In this document: in pieces, positions 35,285 through 43,655 of the stretch
How the letters are laid out: the number at the start of each line of letters is the position of its first letter
How positions within the stretch are numbered: position 1 is the stretch's first letter
DNA from: Bosea sp. 685
GTDB lineage: Bacteria > Pseudomonadota > Alphaproteobacteria > Rhizobiales > Beijerinckiaceae
Direction of reading: 5' to 3'
Assembly: GCF_031884435.1 (NCBI RefSeq)
Contig: NZ_CP134779.1
Location: 5,704,001-5,768,000, forward strand
Length of the DNA: 64,000 bases
The notes under the pieces: generated by a model
What the model was told of the DNA's origin: nothing
The model's input: only the letters and a program-made list of their open reading frames with translations
Database searches by the model: none
Position numbers and translations under genes: made by a program

Positions 35285-35408
35285 TCATTCTCGGGCGTAG
35301 CCCTCGGGTCCGATCTACGATCGGCCCAAGGATAAACTCCGCACAGACCCGAGAATCTCAGGACAAGAAAATGCTGGTTTCCGAGATGGTCGGGTCAAGC
35401 CCGACCAT
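35285..35408. repeat. Composite palindromic repeat, copy 4
   Basis: ATTCTCGGG (35287-35295) pairs with CCCGAGAAT (35348-35356). Between them lies a roughly 46-bp module (35297-35342, with CCCTCGGGTCCGATCT and GGCCCAAGGATAAACTCC) found reverse-complemented in the repeat at 45369-45514. A separate hairpin ATGGTCGGG/CCCGACCAT with loop TCAAG follows at 35386-35408. It occupies the binding-protein/permease gap of the Dpp-type operon. Confidence 0.8.
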
Positions 35409-35466
35409 GACGTGTCGAGACATCCTCAGGCTCGCAGTTGCGCTGCGCCCCGGAATGACAGCGTCC

Positions 35467-37053
35467 TCACTTCATCGTCGTCAGCCACAGCCTCGGCTTG
35501 TTGTCGGACGCCTGCACGGTCGCGGCCACGGTGCTGCGCATCGCCCAGGCCATCGGCTGCTGGTGCAGCGGGATGAAGAGGTGCTCGGCCTTGGCGATCT
35601 TCAGCGCCTCCATCATCATCGGGATGCGCTTGCCGTTGTCGAGTTCGACGCCGGCCTTGTCGATCAAGGCATCGATGCGCGGATCGCCCCAATTACCCCA
35701 GTTGAACACGCCACCCGAACCGCTCTTCGAGCGCATCACCTGGATCAGGATCGAATAGGCGTCGATCATCGGCTCGTTGGCCCAGCCGAAGGAGATCACG
35801 TCGAACTCGCCCTTGACGCGCTTGGGCGTCTGCTGGCTGCGCGGGCCGAGGCTCAGATTGGGCCGCAAGCCGGCGCGCGACCACATCGAGGCGACCGCCT
35901 GGCAGAACTCCTCCTCATTGACGAGACCGTCGCTCTGGCAGTTCATCTGGAAGGAGAAGCCGTTGGGATAGCCTGCCGCCGCCAGCAGCTTCTTGGCGCC
36001 GTCGAGGTCGAAGGGCAGGCGCACATCCTGCGAGGGCTCGTAGCCGGGAATGGCCGGAGCGATCAGGGCGCCGGTGTTCCGCGACAGGCCGCGCATGGCA
36101 CGCTTCTGGACGGCGTCGATGTCGATGGCGCGGTAGAGCGCCTCGCGGACGCGGATATCCTTGAGCGGGTTTTTATCCTTCACATCGCTCTCGAACAGCG
36201 TGTCCTTGAGATTCAGCGCGAAGATCACGGTGCGCAGTTCATTGGTCTGCAGCACCTTGACCTCGGGCGAGGCCGATAGGCGCGGCAGATCCTGCAGCGG
36301 AGCAACATTGGTGAAGTCGATCTCACCCGAGAGCAGCGCCGCGACACGGGTCGAGGCCGAGGCGATCGGCAGGAACTCGATCGTGTCGATGTTGTGCTGG
36401 GGCTTGTCCCACCAGTTCGGGTTCTTGACGTAGACGGTCTTGGCGTCGACGCGGCGGCTCTCGACGATGAAGGGGCCGGTGCCGTTGGCGTTGTCGGTGG
36501 CGTAGCCCTTCACGCCCTTACCGGAATCGGTCGGCAGCAGCGAATTGTTGGCGACGAGCCAGGCCTTGTTGAAGATGAAGATGTTGGTGAGGTCGTTGAG
36601 CAGCAGCGGATAAGGGCCGTTGACCTCGATCTCGACGGTGTAGTCGTCGATCTTTTTCGAGGATTTATAGGCCGGCAGATTGCCCTTGAGCGGCGAGGCG
36701 TCGTTAGTGACGCGCTCCAGCGAGGCCACGACGTCGTCAGCCGTGAACGGGTTGCCGTTGTGGAATTTTACGCCCTGACGGAGCTTGAAGCGCCAGACCG
36801 TCGGCGAGACCGTCTCCCAGGACTCCGCCAACGCCGGCTCGATCTTGAGATCGCCGGTGTAGCGCACCAGCCCCTCATAGACATGGTTCAGCACCGAAAG
36901 CGTGAAGGTGTCGCCATAGGAATAGGGGTCGAGCGAGGCGATCTCGCGCGCCGCGCCCCATTTCAGCGTCTTCGCCGAAGCCGCTGAAATGGGGATGACC
37001 GCGCCGGTCAGCGCGAAGGCGGCAATGGCCGCCAGCATCCAAGCTCTCTTCAT
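35467..37053 (-). CDS. Periplasmic solute-binding protein, family 5 (peptide/nickel type)
   Basis: 528 residues. Sec signal MKRAWMLAAIAAFALTG with cleavage near ASA|KT, then WGAAREIASLDPYSYGDTF and the family hallmark VWRFKLRQGVKFHNGNPF. Family members bind peptides, opines, glycosides, metal chelates and other amides. First gene of the minus-strand Dpp-type operon that includes two amidohydrolases; divergent from a GntR gene, so likely under its control. Confidence 0.92.
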   Translation of the reverse strand: MKRAWMLAAIAAFALTGAVIPISAASAKTLKWGAAREIASLDPYSYGDTFTLSVLNHVYEGLVRYTGDLKIEPALAESWETVSPTVWRFKLRQGVKFHNGNPFTADDVVASLERVTNDASPLKGNLPAYKSSKKIDDYTVEIEVNGPYPLLLNDLTNIFIFNKAWLVANNSLLPTDSGKGVKGYATDNANGTGPFIVESRRVDAKTVYVKNPNWWDKPQHNIDTIEFLPIASASTRVAALLSGEIDFTNVAPLQDLPRLSASPEVKVLQTNELRTVIFALNLKDTLFESDVKDKNPLKDIRVREALYRAIDIDAVQKRAMRGLSRNTGALIAPAIPGYEPSQDVRLPFDLDGAKKLLAAAGYPNGFSFQMNCQSDGLVNEEEFCQAVASMWSRAGLRPNLSLGPRSQQTPKRVKGEFDVISFGWANEPMIDAYSILIQVMRSKSGSGGVFNWGNWGDPRIDALIDKAGVELDNGKRIPMMMEALKIAKAEHLFIPLHQQPMAWAMRSTVAATVQASDNKPRLWLTTMK

Positions 37054-37185
37054 CGAAACTCTCCCTTTCGATGAGCCCGCTGCGCGTCTTTGGCGCTCGC
37101 CCGGCCCGCCACCCTCGTCGATGCCGCATTATCAGCCATGCTGACATTTTTTGCGGCAGTTCGTGTGCGATTAATAATCAATCTT

Positions 37186-37214
37186 GCATACGATTGTGAT
37201 ATCGTATTGTATGC
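37186..37214. promoter_or_regulatory. Probable GntR operator
   Basis: Nested dyads in the 255-bp divergent region: GCATAC (37186-37191) with GTATGC (37209-37214), and inside them ATACGAT (37188-37194) with ATCGTAT (37201-37207) around a TGTGAT spacer. AT-rich and well placed between the binding-protein operon and the FCD regulator gene, which probably binds here. Confidence 0.55.
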
Positions 37215-37308
37215 GATTATTGAAGACAAGCGAAAAACTGGAGCGGAGCCGAATCCCGTGACATGGAGTGAGCCTCAGAGGGCTGAACCAGGACAGAAAC
37301 GGGCGACG

Positions 37309-38016
37309 ATGACCGATTCCCGCCAACCCGGATTGCGCGCGCAATCGGTATACAGAGCGCTCCGGCGCGCCATCATCGAACAGGCGCTGAAGCCCGGCAT
37401 GAAGCTGCCGGAGGATTCGATCGGCGAGCAGCTCGGTGTGAGCCGCACCCTGGTGCGCGAGGCCTTCGGCCGATTGGCCGTCGAAGGCCTGGTCGAGCTC
37501 AAGCCCAATCGCGGCGCCTCTGTGGCCTATCCGACGCTGGAAGAGGCGCGCGACGTCTTCGATGTGCGTCGGGGGCTCGAGCGCCTCGTCGCCGAGAATC
37601 TCGCCGGACGGCTCACCGCCGCGCAGGCCGCCGAACTCGAGGACCATGTCCGGCAAGAGGACAAGGCGCATGGCCAGGATGGACCGGAATCGATCCGGCT
37701 TGCCGGCGAGTTCCACATCAAGCTCGCGGAGATGACCGGCAACGCCCTGCTGCTGCGCTATGTCCAGGAGGTCTCCTCGCGTTGCTCGCTGATCCTGGCG
37801 ATCTATGGCCGGCCGCATTCCTCGGAATGCGCGGTCTCGGAACACCGCCAGTTGATCGAGGCCTTGCGGGCGGGTGATGGCGCGCGCGCCGCCCATCTCA
37901 TGGACCATCATCTCCAGGCCGTGGTGACGCGGGCTCTGCTGACGCCGCGCGCCGAGCGCGACATCCGCGACCTGCTCGCCCCCTATGCCCTCAGCGAAGG
38001 ACTGACCCCGCCGTGA
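37309..38016 (+). CDS. GntR-family regulator, FCD type
   Basis: 235 residues from ATG 37309 (frame open to 37090 but running through the operator). Winged helix about 10-75 with LRRAIIEQALKPGMKLPEDS and SRTLVREAFGRLAVEGLVEL, then the FCD helical domain with conserved Asp/His ligands (FDVRRGLE, FHIKLAEM, EHRQLIEAL). Divergent from the Dpp-type operon and overlapping the flavin-reductase-like gene (GTGA). Confidence 0.92.
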   Translation: MTDSRQPGLRAQSVYRALRRAIIEQALKPGMKLPEDSIGEQLGVSRTLVREAFGRLAVEGLVELKPNRGASVAYPTLEEARDVFDVRRGLERLVAENLAGRLTAAQAAELEDHVRQEDKAHGQDGPESIRLAGEFHIKLAEMTGNALLLRYVQEVSSRCSLILAIYGRPHSSECAVSEHRQLIEALRAGDGARAAHLMDHHLQAVVTRALLTPRAERDIRDLLAPYALSEGLTPP

Positions 38017-38711
38017 CCGACCTGTCGACAGAGCCCAAGCCCATCGCGGCTGCCCCGCCGGTCGTCACCTTCGATTTCGCGAAGCTTTCGCCGCGCGAGC
38101 GCTACAAGCTGCTGATCGGCGCGGTCGTGCCGCGCCCGATCGCGCTGGTGACGACAGTCGATGCACTGGGCGTCGTCAACGCCGCGCCGTTCTCGTTCTT
38201 CAACTGCCTCTCGGCCGATCCGGCGATCCTGGCGCTCGGCGTCGAGTACCGGCCGACCGGCGGGCAGAAGGACACCGGCCGCAATGTCCGCGAGACGCTC
38301 GCCTTCACCGTCAACATCGTCTCCGATGCTCTGGTCGAGGGCATGAATATCTGCGCCGTGCCCTTCGAGCCCGGCATCGACGAGCTGGCTCAGGCCGGCC
38401 TCACCGCCATGCCCGGCGTCAAGGTGCCCTGCCCCTGGATCGGCCAAGCGCCGGCGGCCTTCGAATGCCGCCACCACACCACGCTCGGCATCGGCAGTTC
38501 GCGCGAGATCATCCTGGGCGAGGTGGTCTATGCGCATTTCCGCGCGGATACGATCGATGCCGAGAGGCTCTATGTCGATCCCGCCGCGCTCGACGCCGTG
38601 GGCCGCATGGGCGGCCATGGCTATGCGACGACGCGCGACTATTTCGACCTGCCGACCATGTCGACCGCGACCTGGCAGGCCGACCCGGCAGCAGCGAACC
38701 GGCGGCGCTAG
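38013..38711 (+). CDS. Flavin reductase-like (DIM6/NTAB) protein
   Basis: 232 residues from a GTG start overlapping the GntR stop. FMN-binding split barrel: VPRPIALVTTVDALGVVNAAPFS and the SADPAILALGV motif, then NVRETLAFTVNIV. Members are flavoredoxins or reductase partners of two-component monooxygenases. No oxygenase gene is visible nearby, so its partner is unknown. Co-transcribed with the regulator. Confidence 0.87.
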   Translation: MTDLSTEPKPIAAAPPVVTFDFAKLSPRERYKLLIGAVVPRPIALVTTVDALGVVNAAPFSFFNCLSADPAILALGVEYRPTGGQKDTGRNVRETLAFTVNIVSDALVEGMNICAVPFEPGIDELAQAGLTAMPGVKVPCPWIGQAPAAFECRHHTTLGIGSSREIILGEVVYAHFRADTIDAERLYVDPAALDAVGRMGGHGYATTRDYFDLPTMSTATWQADPAAANRRR

Positions 38712-38805
38712 AGCCAACTGGTCCTTCACGGCGAGGGGTAAACGGGGCTAAGTCAGGGCGGGCGGCGCAGGCTCGCGCCGCGCCATCACGCGAAGCGGCT
38801 CCGAT

Positions 38806-39702
38806 TTGAACCTCAAATTTCTCGAAACCTTCGTCTGGGTCGCGCGATTGCGGAATTTTTCGGTCGCGGCCGACAAGCTTTGCACCACCCAGGCCGCCGT
38901 CTCGAACCGGATCGCTACCCTGGAGCGCGAGCTCGGCGTGCGCCTGTTCGAGCGCGATCTGCGCACTGTCAGCCTGACCTCGCACGGCCAGCGCGCCTTG
39001 CCCCAGGCCGAAGCGATCGTGCGCATGGTCGGTGAATTGGAGCGGCTGATCGCCGATACCGGGCAGATGCGCGGCGCGGTCATGATCGGGGCGATCGACT
39101 CGATCGTCTATGCCTGGCTGCCGCGGCTGATCGAACGGGTGAAGATTGCTTATCCCAATGTCACGATCGATCTGAACGTCGACACCAGCCTCAACCTCGC
39201 TCGCCAGATCCAGGACGGGCAGATCGATCTCGGCCTGATCATGGGCCCCGTGGTGGCGCCCCATGTCCGCAATATCGAACTCTGCGTCTTCGATTGCCTC
39301 TGGATCGGCTCGCCGCGCCTTGCCCTGAAACCAGGCCGGCTCGCCATTGCCGATTTCGCCGACTACCCGATCTTCGCCTATTCCAAGGGCTCGCAGCCGC
39401 ATCAATCCGTGCTGCGCGCGATCGAGCTCGCGGGACTCGATGCGGGGGCGGTGCGCGTTTTCAACTCCAACTCGCTCGCCACGATCACACGCTTGATCCG
39501 GGACGGCGTCGGCGTTGCCGTGCTGCCGCAGGTCGTGGTGCAGGAGTTCCTCGACAATGGCGAACTGCATGTGCTCGATGTCGACGCCAAGCTGCCGCCG
39601 CTGCATTTCCATGCGGTCTTCGCCGACAATCCCGGCAACGCCCTGCCGGCGCTGATCGCGGACATGGCGGTCGAGATCGCGGCCACGCAACCACCCGCCT
39701 GA
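38806..39702 (+). CDS. LysR-family transcriptional regulator
   Basis: 298 residues from a TTG start (NLKFLETFVWVARLRNFSVAA). HTH with TTQAAVSNRIATLERELGVRLFER, effector domain from about 90. Same strand as the nitrilase-fold gene downstream, separated by a hairpin and a 26-bp dyad, so it may regulate that operon. Confidence 0.9.
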   Translation: MNLKFLETFVWVARLRNFSVAADKLCTTQAAVSNRIATLERELGVRLFERDLRTVSLTSHGQRALPQAEAIVRMVGELERLIADTGQMRGAVMIGAIDSIVYAWLPRLIERVKIAYPNVTIDLNVDTSLNLARQIQDGQIDLGLIMGPVVAPHVRNIELCVFDCLWIGSPRLALKPGRLAIADFADYPIFAYSKGSQPHQSVLRAIELAGLDAGAVRVFNSNSLATITRLIRDGVGVAVLPQVVVQEFLDNGELHVLDVDAKLPPLHFHAVFADNPGNALPALIADMAVEIAATQPPA

Positions 39703-39709
39703 CCACGCC

Positions 39710-39736
39710 GCCCCTGCCCGCAAATGCGGCAGGGGC
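39710..39736 (+). terminator. Likely terminator after the LysR gene
   Basis: GCCCCTGCC and GGCAGGGGC form a 9-bp stem over a loop of nine, 8 bp beyond the LysR stop. GC-rich stem without a strong T-run. Confidence 0.6.
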
Positions 39737-39758
39737 TGACCATGCCGGTCTCATAAGC

Positions 39759-39784
39759 AATTCTTGTCGAGACGAACAAGAATT
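39759..39784. promoter_or_regulatory. 26-bp dyad, candidate LysR binding site
   Basis: AATTCTTGT, eight bases, then the exact complement ACAAGAATT. It lies 123 bp upstream of the nitrilase-fold gene and downstream of the LysR gene. A long AT-rich dyad with internal spacer fits a LysR box, or could be an attenuation hairpin. Confidence 0.5.
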
Positions 39785-39906
39785 TCGCGTTTGCCGCGCT
39801 TAGCCAGGTTTGGTCTGCTGCGAGACGGCCGCAACGGAGCATGACGTCGCCCGGCAATCGGGCTTCGTCACGCGTCACGCTCAAGGCCTTTGCAGGGAGA
39901 ACGCCG

Positions 39907-40713
39907 GTGAAAGTCTCGCTCGTCCAGATGAACTCGCAGGATGACAAATCCGCGAACCTCAAAATGGCCAAGGCGCTGATCGAGAAGGTCGTCGCCGAGG
40001 AGAACCCGGACCTCGTCGTCCTGCCGGAATATTACGCCTTCCTCGACGGCAGCCCGGAGGCGATGCGCAACAGCGCCGAGACCTTCCCCAATGGTGAGAG
40101 CTACCGCCTGATGTCAGGCCTGGCCGAGAAGCACGGCATCACGCTGCACGCCGGCAGCGTCTGCGAGCGCGACGGCGACGACTATTTCAACGCCACGATC
40201 GTGTTCGGGCCGGACGGAAAGCAGATCGCGCATTACCGCAAGATCCATCTGTTCGACGTCGATGCGCCGGGCGGCGTCAGCTACCGCGAATCCAACATGG
40301 TTTCGCGCGGCAAGGACATCGTCACCTACAAGGTCGAGGACACCACCGTCGGCTGCGCCATCTGCTACGACATCCGCTTCCCCGAGCTCTTCCGCAAACT
40401 GCGCGACGCCGGTGCCGACATCATCGTCCTGCCCGCCGCCTTCACGCTGATGACCGGCAAGGACCATTGGGAGCTGCTGGCGAGGGCGCGCGCCTGCGAG
40501 ACGCAAACCTGGTTCCTGGCGACCGGCCAGACCGGCACGCACGCCCAGGGCAAGAACGCCTGCTACGGCCATTCCATGGTGATCAATCCCTGGGGCCATA
40601 TCGCAGCGCAGGCCTCCGACGGCGTCGGCACGACCAGTGCAAGGCTCGATTTCGATTACACGGCCAAGGTCCGCGCGGCCGTGCCGGTCGCCAACCACCA
40701 CGTCGTCGCCTGA
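39907..40713 (+). CDS. Carbon-nitrogen (nitrilase-fold) hydrolase
   Basis: 268 residues from GTG 39907, chosen for AGGGAGA upstream and the normal family start KVSLVQMNS; the ATG at 39841 adds an implausible 22-residue leader. Catalytic triad E41 (LPEYY), K112 (YRKIHLFD) and C153 (GCAICYDIRFPELFR). Closest in style to Nit2/omega-amidase-like and carbamoyl hydrolases. Precedes an RraA-like gene and a Pot importer, so it probably hydrolyses an imported amide or carbamoyl compound. Confidence 0.9.
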   Translation: MKVSLVQMNSQDDKSANLKMAKALIEKVVAEENPDLVVLPEYYAFLDGSPEAMRNSAETFPNGESYRLMSGLAEKHGITLHAGSVCERDGDDYFNATIVFGPDGKQIAHYRKIHLFDVDAPGGVSYRESNMVSRGKDIVTYKVEDTTVGCAICYDIRFPELFRKLRDAGADIIVLPAAFTLMTGKDHWELLARARACETQTWFLATGQTGTHAQGKNACYGHSMVINPWGHIAAQASDGVGTTSARLDFDYTAKVRAAVPVANHHVVA

Positions 40714-40727
40714 GCGGAAAGCCCATC

Positions 40728-41396
40728 ATGTTCATCGTCAATCCCATGCCGGCGCAGATCTCCGCCGACCTCATCGCCCTGCTCGAGCAATGCGAAGTCG
40801 CGACCATCGGCCATGTCCTGCATTCCGGTTTCGTCGATCGTGAAATCCGCGCGGTCCTGCCGACCAAGCGCGTCGCCGGCACCGCCGTCACCATCCGCAT
40901 CCCGCATGCGGACTCGACTGCCCTGCACTACCTGACCAAGATGGTGCGGCCGGGCGATGTCGTCGTCATCGACCGCTGCGGCGACACCAAGCATGCCTGC
41001 TGGGGCGGCGTCGTAACCCATTCCATGAAACTCGCAGGCGTGACGGCGGGCGTGATCGACGGCCCGGCGACCGACTTCTCCGAGATCGTCAAGACCGACA
41101 TGCCGATGTGGTGCCGCGGCCCCTCGCCGATCACCACCAAGATCCTCGGCACCGAGGGGGCAATCAACGTGCCGGTCAGCGTCGGCGGCCAGACGATCGA
41201 GCCCGGCGATGCCGTGCTCTGCGACGAAAGCGGCGTCGTCGTGCTCAAGGCCGCGACCGCGGAAGCCTATGCCCGCCGCGCGATCGAGATGCAGCAGCAG
41301 GAACTCGTGCTGCTTGAGCGCCTGCGCAAGGGCGAGAAACTGTCCGACATCTCCGGCGCGACCGCCATGGTGGAGGGCAAGCTCGCCAAGGCCTGA
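40728..41396 (+). CDS. RraA-like/HMG aldolase-family protein, copy 1
   Basis: 222 residues from ATG 40728. Same fold as 4-hydroxy-4-methyl-2-oxoglutarate/CHA aldolase and RraA, with VRPGDVVVIDRCGD and CWGGVV. The usual R-D pair that holds pyruvate and metal is IDGPATDF here, so Arg is T115 while D116 remains. It is therefore doubtful as a classic pyruvate aldolase; a lyase or decarboxylase role is possible. Paralogue at 59397, also beside a Pot importer. Confidence 0.87.
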   Translation: MFIVNPMPAQISADLIALLEQCEVATIGHVLHSGFVDREIRAVLPTKRVAGTAVTIRIPHADSTALHYLTKMVRPGDVVVIDRCGDTKHACWGGVVTHSMKLAGVTAGVIDGPATDFSEIVKTDMPMWCRGPSPITTKILGTEGAINVPVSVGGQTIEPGDAVLCDESGVVVLKAATAEAYARRAIEMQQQELVLLERLRKGEKLSDISGATAMVEGKLAKA

Positions 41397-41428
41397 GGAC
41401 CGGACGAACCGACTGAACAGCCTGACGA

Positions 41429-41446
41429 CGGGCGGATAACCGCCCG
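41429..41446. other. Hairpin between RraA-like and binding-protein genes
   Basis: CGGGCGG, loop ATAA, CCGCCCG: a perfect 7-bp stem 25 bp upstream of the binding-protein ATG, just before its ribosome site AGAGGGG. May separate expression levels of the enzyme and transporter genes. Confidence 0.55.
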
Positions 41447-41471
41447 CGCATCACATAAGAGGGGATTTCGC

Positions 41472-42518
41472 ATGCAGATTTCGACCAAACTCGCCATCGC
41501 CGCCGCCATCGCGGCGGGGCTTTCGTCCCATTCCGCCATGGCCCAGCAGACCGTGACGCTGATGGCCTATTCCGGCCTGTTCCAGGAGCGCTACACCAAG
41601 GCGGTGGTCGAGCCGTTCATGAAGGCCAATCCCGGCATCAAGATCGAATATTTCCCGATGCCGAACTCGGCCCAGATGCTGGGCAATCTGCGCGCCCAGA
41701 AGGCCGCGCCGCAGGCCGACGTCGTGATCATGGACGTCTCGGTCTCGAAGGCCGCGACCGACGAGCAACTGCTGGTCAAAATCGACGAGAAGACCAGCCC
41801 CAACGTCGCCGACCTGTTCTCGGCCGCACGTATCGCCGATGTCGACGGCGTCGCGGTGACCTTCGACAACCTGGTGATGCTTTACAACTCCGACGTCGTG
41901 AAAGAGGCCCCCACGAGCTGGATGGACCTCGCCGACAAGAAATACGCCGGTAAGGTCGCGATCCCCGGCATGCCCGACATCCAGGGCCTCTCGCTCGTCC
42001 TGATCCTGGAGAAGGCGCGCGGCGGCTACAACCATCTCCGCAGCGTCGACAAGGGCATCGCGGCGATGGGCGAGATCGCGCCCAACGTCCAGACCTGGGA
42101 GCCCAAGCCGGAGGTCTATCCGGTCATCATCTCCGGGCAGGCGATTATCGGAGCCGGCTGGAACGCGCGCGCCCAGGTCAATGCCGACAGCTCCAATGGC
42201 AAGCTCAAGGCCGTGCTGCCGCAGGAAGGCAGCGTCTTCCAGATCAACACGATCAACCATGTCGCCGGCGGGCCGGGCAAGGACGCCACCGCCAAGTTCA
42301 TCGACTACGCACTGAGCCCCGAGGCGCAGAAGGCCTTCACCGAGAGCATGTTCTATGCTCCGACCAACGCCAAGGCGCTGATCTCGGATGCGGCGATCGC
42401 CCGCACCGCCGTCAAGTCGATGGACAAGGTCATCCCGGTCGACTGGATCGCTCTCGCCAAGGTCCGCGAGCCGATCATGGACCAGTGGCGCCGCAAGGTC
42501 ATCCCGCTGAGCCGCTGA
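41472..42518 (+). CDS. Periplasmic binding protein, PotD type
   Basis: 348 residues. Sec signal with cleavage near AMA|QQ, then VTLMAYSGLFQERYTKAVVEP. Paralogue of the protein at 55624 (shared YSG-F--YTK, RAQKA-PQ-DV-IMDV and the late FTE-MFYAPTNA). Followed by ATPase and two permeases, preceded by nitrilase-fold and RraA-like genes. Confidence 0.92.
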   Translation: MQISTKLAIAAAIAAGLSSHSAMAQQTVTLMAYSGLFQERYTKAVVEPFMKANPGIKIEYFPMPNSAQMLGNLRAQKAAPQADVVIMDVSVSKAATDEQLLVKIDEKTSPNVADLFSAARIADVDGVAVTFDNLVMLYNSDVVKEAPTSWMDLADKKYAGKVAIPGMPDIQGLSLVLILEKARGGYNHLRSVDKGIAAMGEIAPNVQTWEPKPEVYPVIISGQAIIGAGWNARAQVNADSSNGKLKAVLPQEGSVFQINTINHVAGGPGKDATAKFIDYALSPEAQKAFTESMFYAPTNAKALISDAAIARTAVKSMDKVIPVDWIALAKVREPIMDQWRRKVIPLSR

Positions 42519-42526
42519 TCGAACCG

Positions 42527-42556
42527 AAGGGCTTGTACGATAAGGGCTTGCACGAT
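42527..42556. repeat. 15-bp tandem duplication before a start codon
   Basis: AAGGGCTTGTACGAT (42527-42541) followed by the same 15 bp with one change (42542-42556), ending one base before the ATPase ATG at 42558. Each copy carries an AAGGG that could serve as ribosome site. Confidence 0.85.
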
Positions 42557-42557
42557 C

Positions 42558-43655
42558 ATGACCGACCGCATCACCGCTCCGGCCGCCGGCCAAGCCGGCG
42601 AGGGCTTCCTCTCGCTCAAGGGGCTGACCAAGAGCTATGGCGGCTTTGCGGCGGTCGACAATCTCGATCTCGAGGTTCCCAGGGGCGAGCTCGTCGCCTT
42701 CCTCGGCCCCTCCGGCTGCGGCAAGACGACCTCGCTCAGGATGATCGCCGGCCTGGTGCCGGCGACATCGGGCCGCATCGTCGTCGGCGGGCAGGACCTG
42801 ACCGAGGTCCCGACGCATCGCCGCGACATGGGCCTCGTCTTCCAGAGCTACGCGCTGTTTCCGCATATGAGCGTGGCCAGGAACGTCGCCTTCGGGCTGG
42901 AGATGCGCAAGATCGGCAAGGACGAGATCGCCCGGCGCGTGAAGGAGGCGATCGCGCTCGTGCATCTCTCCGGCAAGGAGGAGCACCGGCCGAGCCAGCT
43001 TTCGGGCGGCCAGCAGCAGCGCGTGGCGCTGGCGCGCGCGCTCGTCGTGCGCCCCTCGATCCTGCTGCTCGACGAGCCGCTCTCCAATCTCGACGCCAAA
43101 TTGCGCGACGAGATGCGCAACGAAATTCGCGACATCCAGAAGCGGCTCGGCATCACCGCGATCTTCGTGACGCATGATCAGGTCGAGGCCTTGACCATGT
43201 GCGATAAGGTCGTGGTCATGAACCAGGGCAGGCTCGAACAGGTCGGCACGCCGGTCGATCTCTACGAGAGCCCGAAGACCGCCTTCGTCGCCGGCTTCGT
43301 CGGCCGCAGCAACCGGCTGAAGGCAACGGCCCGCGACGGCGCGGCCGAATTCGCCGGCGAAACATTCGCCGCGCAAGCGGGCCTTTCCGGCCCCGTCGAG
43401 ATCATGGTCCGCCCGCACCGCGTCGCGCTATCGGCGGCGGGCGCGGATGTGACGGCGGGCGACCACCGCGTTTCCGGCGTCGTCGCGCGCACCATCTTCG
43501 CCGGCGACATCCTGCAATATGATGTCGACGTCGCCGGGCAGATCGTCTCGGTCGAGCTGGCGACACGCGGCGGCGAGACCGTGCTGCAACCGGGCGCCGC
43601 CGTGACCCTGTCCTGGCGCCGGCAGGACGTCTTCGTCTACGGAGCAGCGGCGTGA
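42558..43655 (+). CDS. ABC transporter ATPase, PotA type
   Basis: 365 residues. Walker A GPSGCGKT (50-57), Q-loop [10 protein letters not shown], signature LSGGQQQR, Walker [14 protein letters not shown]-loop [18 protein letters not shown] domain from about 250. GTGA overlap with the next permease. Confidence 0.94.
   Translation: MTDRITAPAAGQAGEGFLSLKGLTKSYGGFAAVDNLDLEVPRGELVAFLGPSGCGKTTSLRMIAGLVPATSGRIVVGGQDLTEVPTHRRDMGLVFQSYALFPHMSVARNVAFGLEMRKIGKDEIARRVKEAIALVHLSGKEEHRPSQLSGGQQQRVALARALVVRPSILLLDEPLSNLDAKLRDEMRNEIRDIQKRLGITAIFVTHDQVEALTMCDKVVVMNQGRLEQVGTPVDLYESPKTAFVAGFVGRSNRLKATARDGAAEFAGETFAAQAGLSGPVEIMVRPHRVALSAAGADVTAGDHRVSGVVARTIFAGDILQYDVDVAGQIVSVELATRGGETVLQPGAAVTLSWRRQDVFVYGAAA

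Noticed and set aside
35262..35288. Upstream ATG for the DppB-type permease
   Set aside because: Overlaps the palindromic element at 35285 and adds nine residues not usual for DppB; no ribosome site.
41451..43418. Minus-strand open frame of 655 codons opposite a binding-protein and ATPase gene
   Set aside because: Low-complexity Arg/Asp/His-rich translation typical of antisense frames in high-GC DNA; the plus strand encodes two well-conserved transporter proteins.
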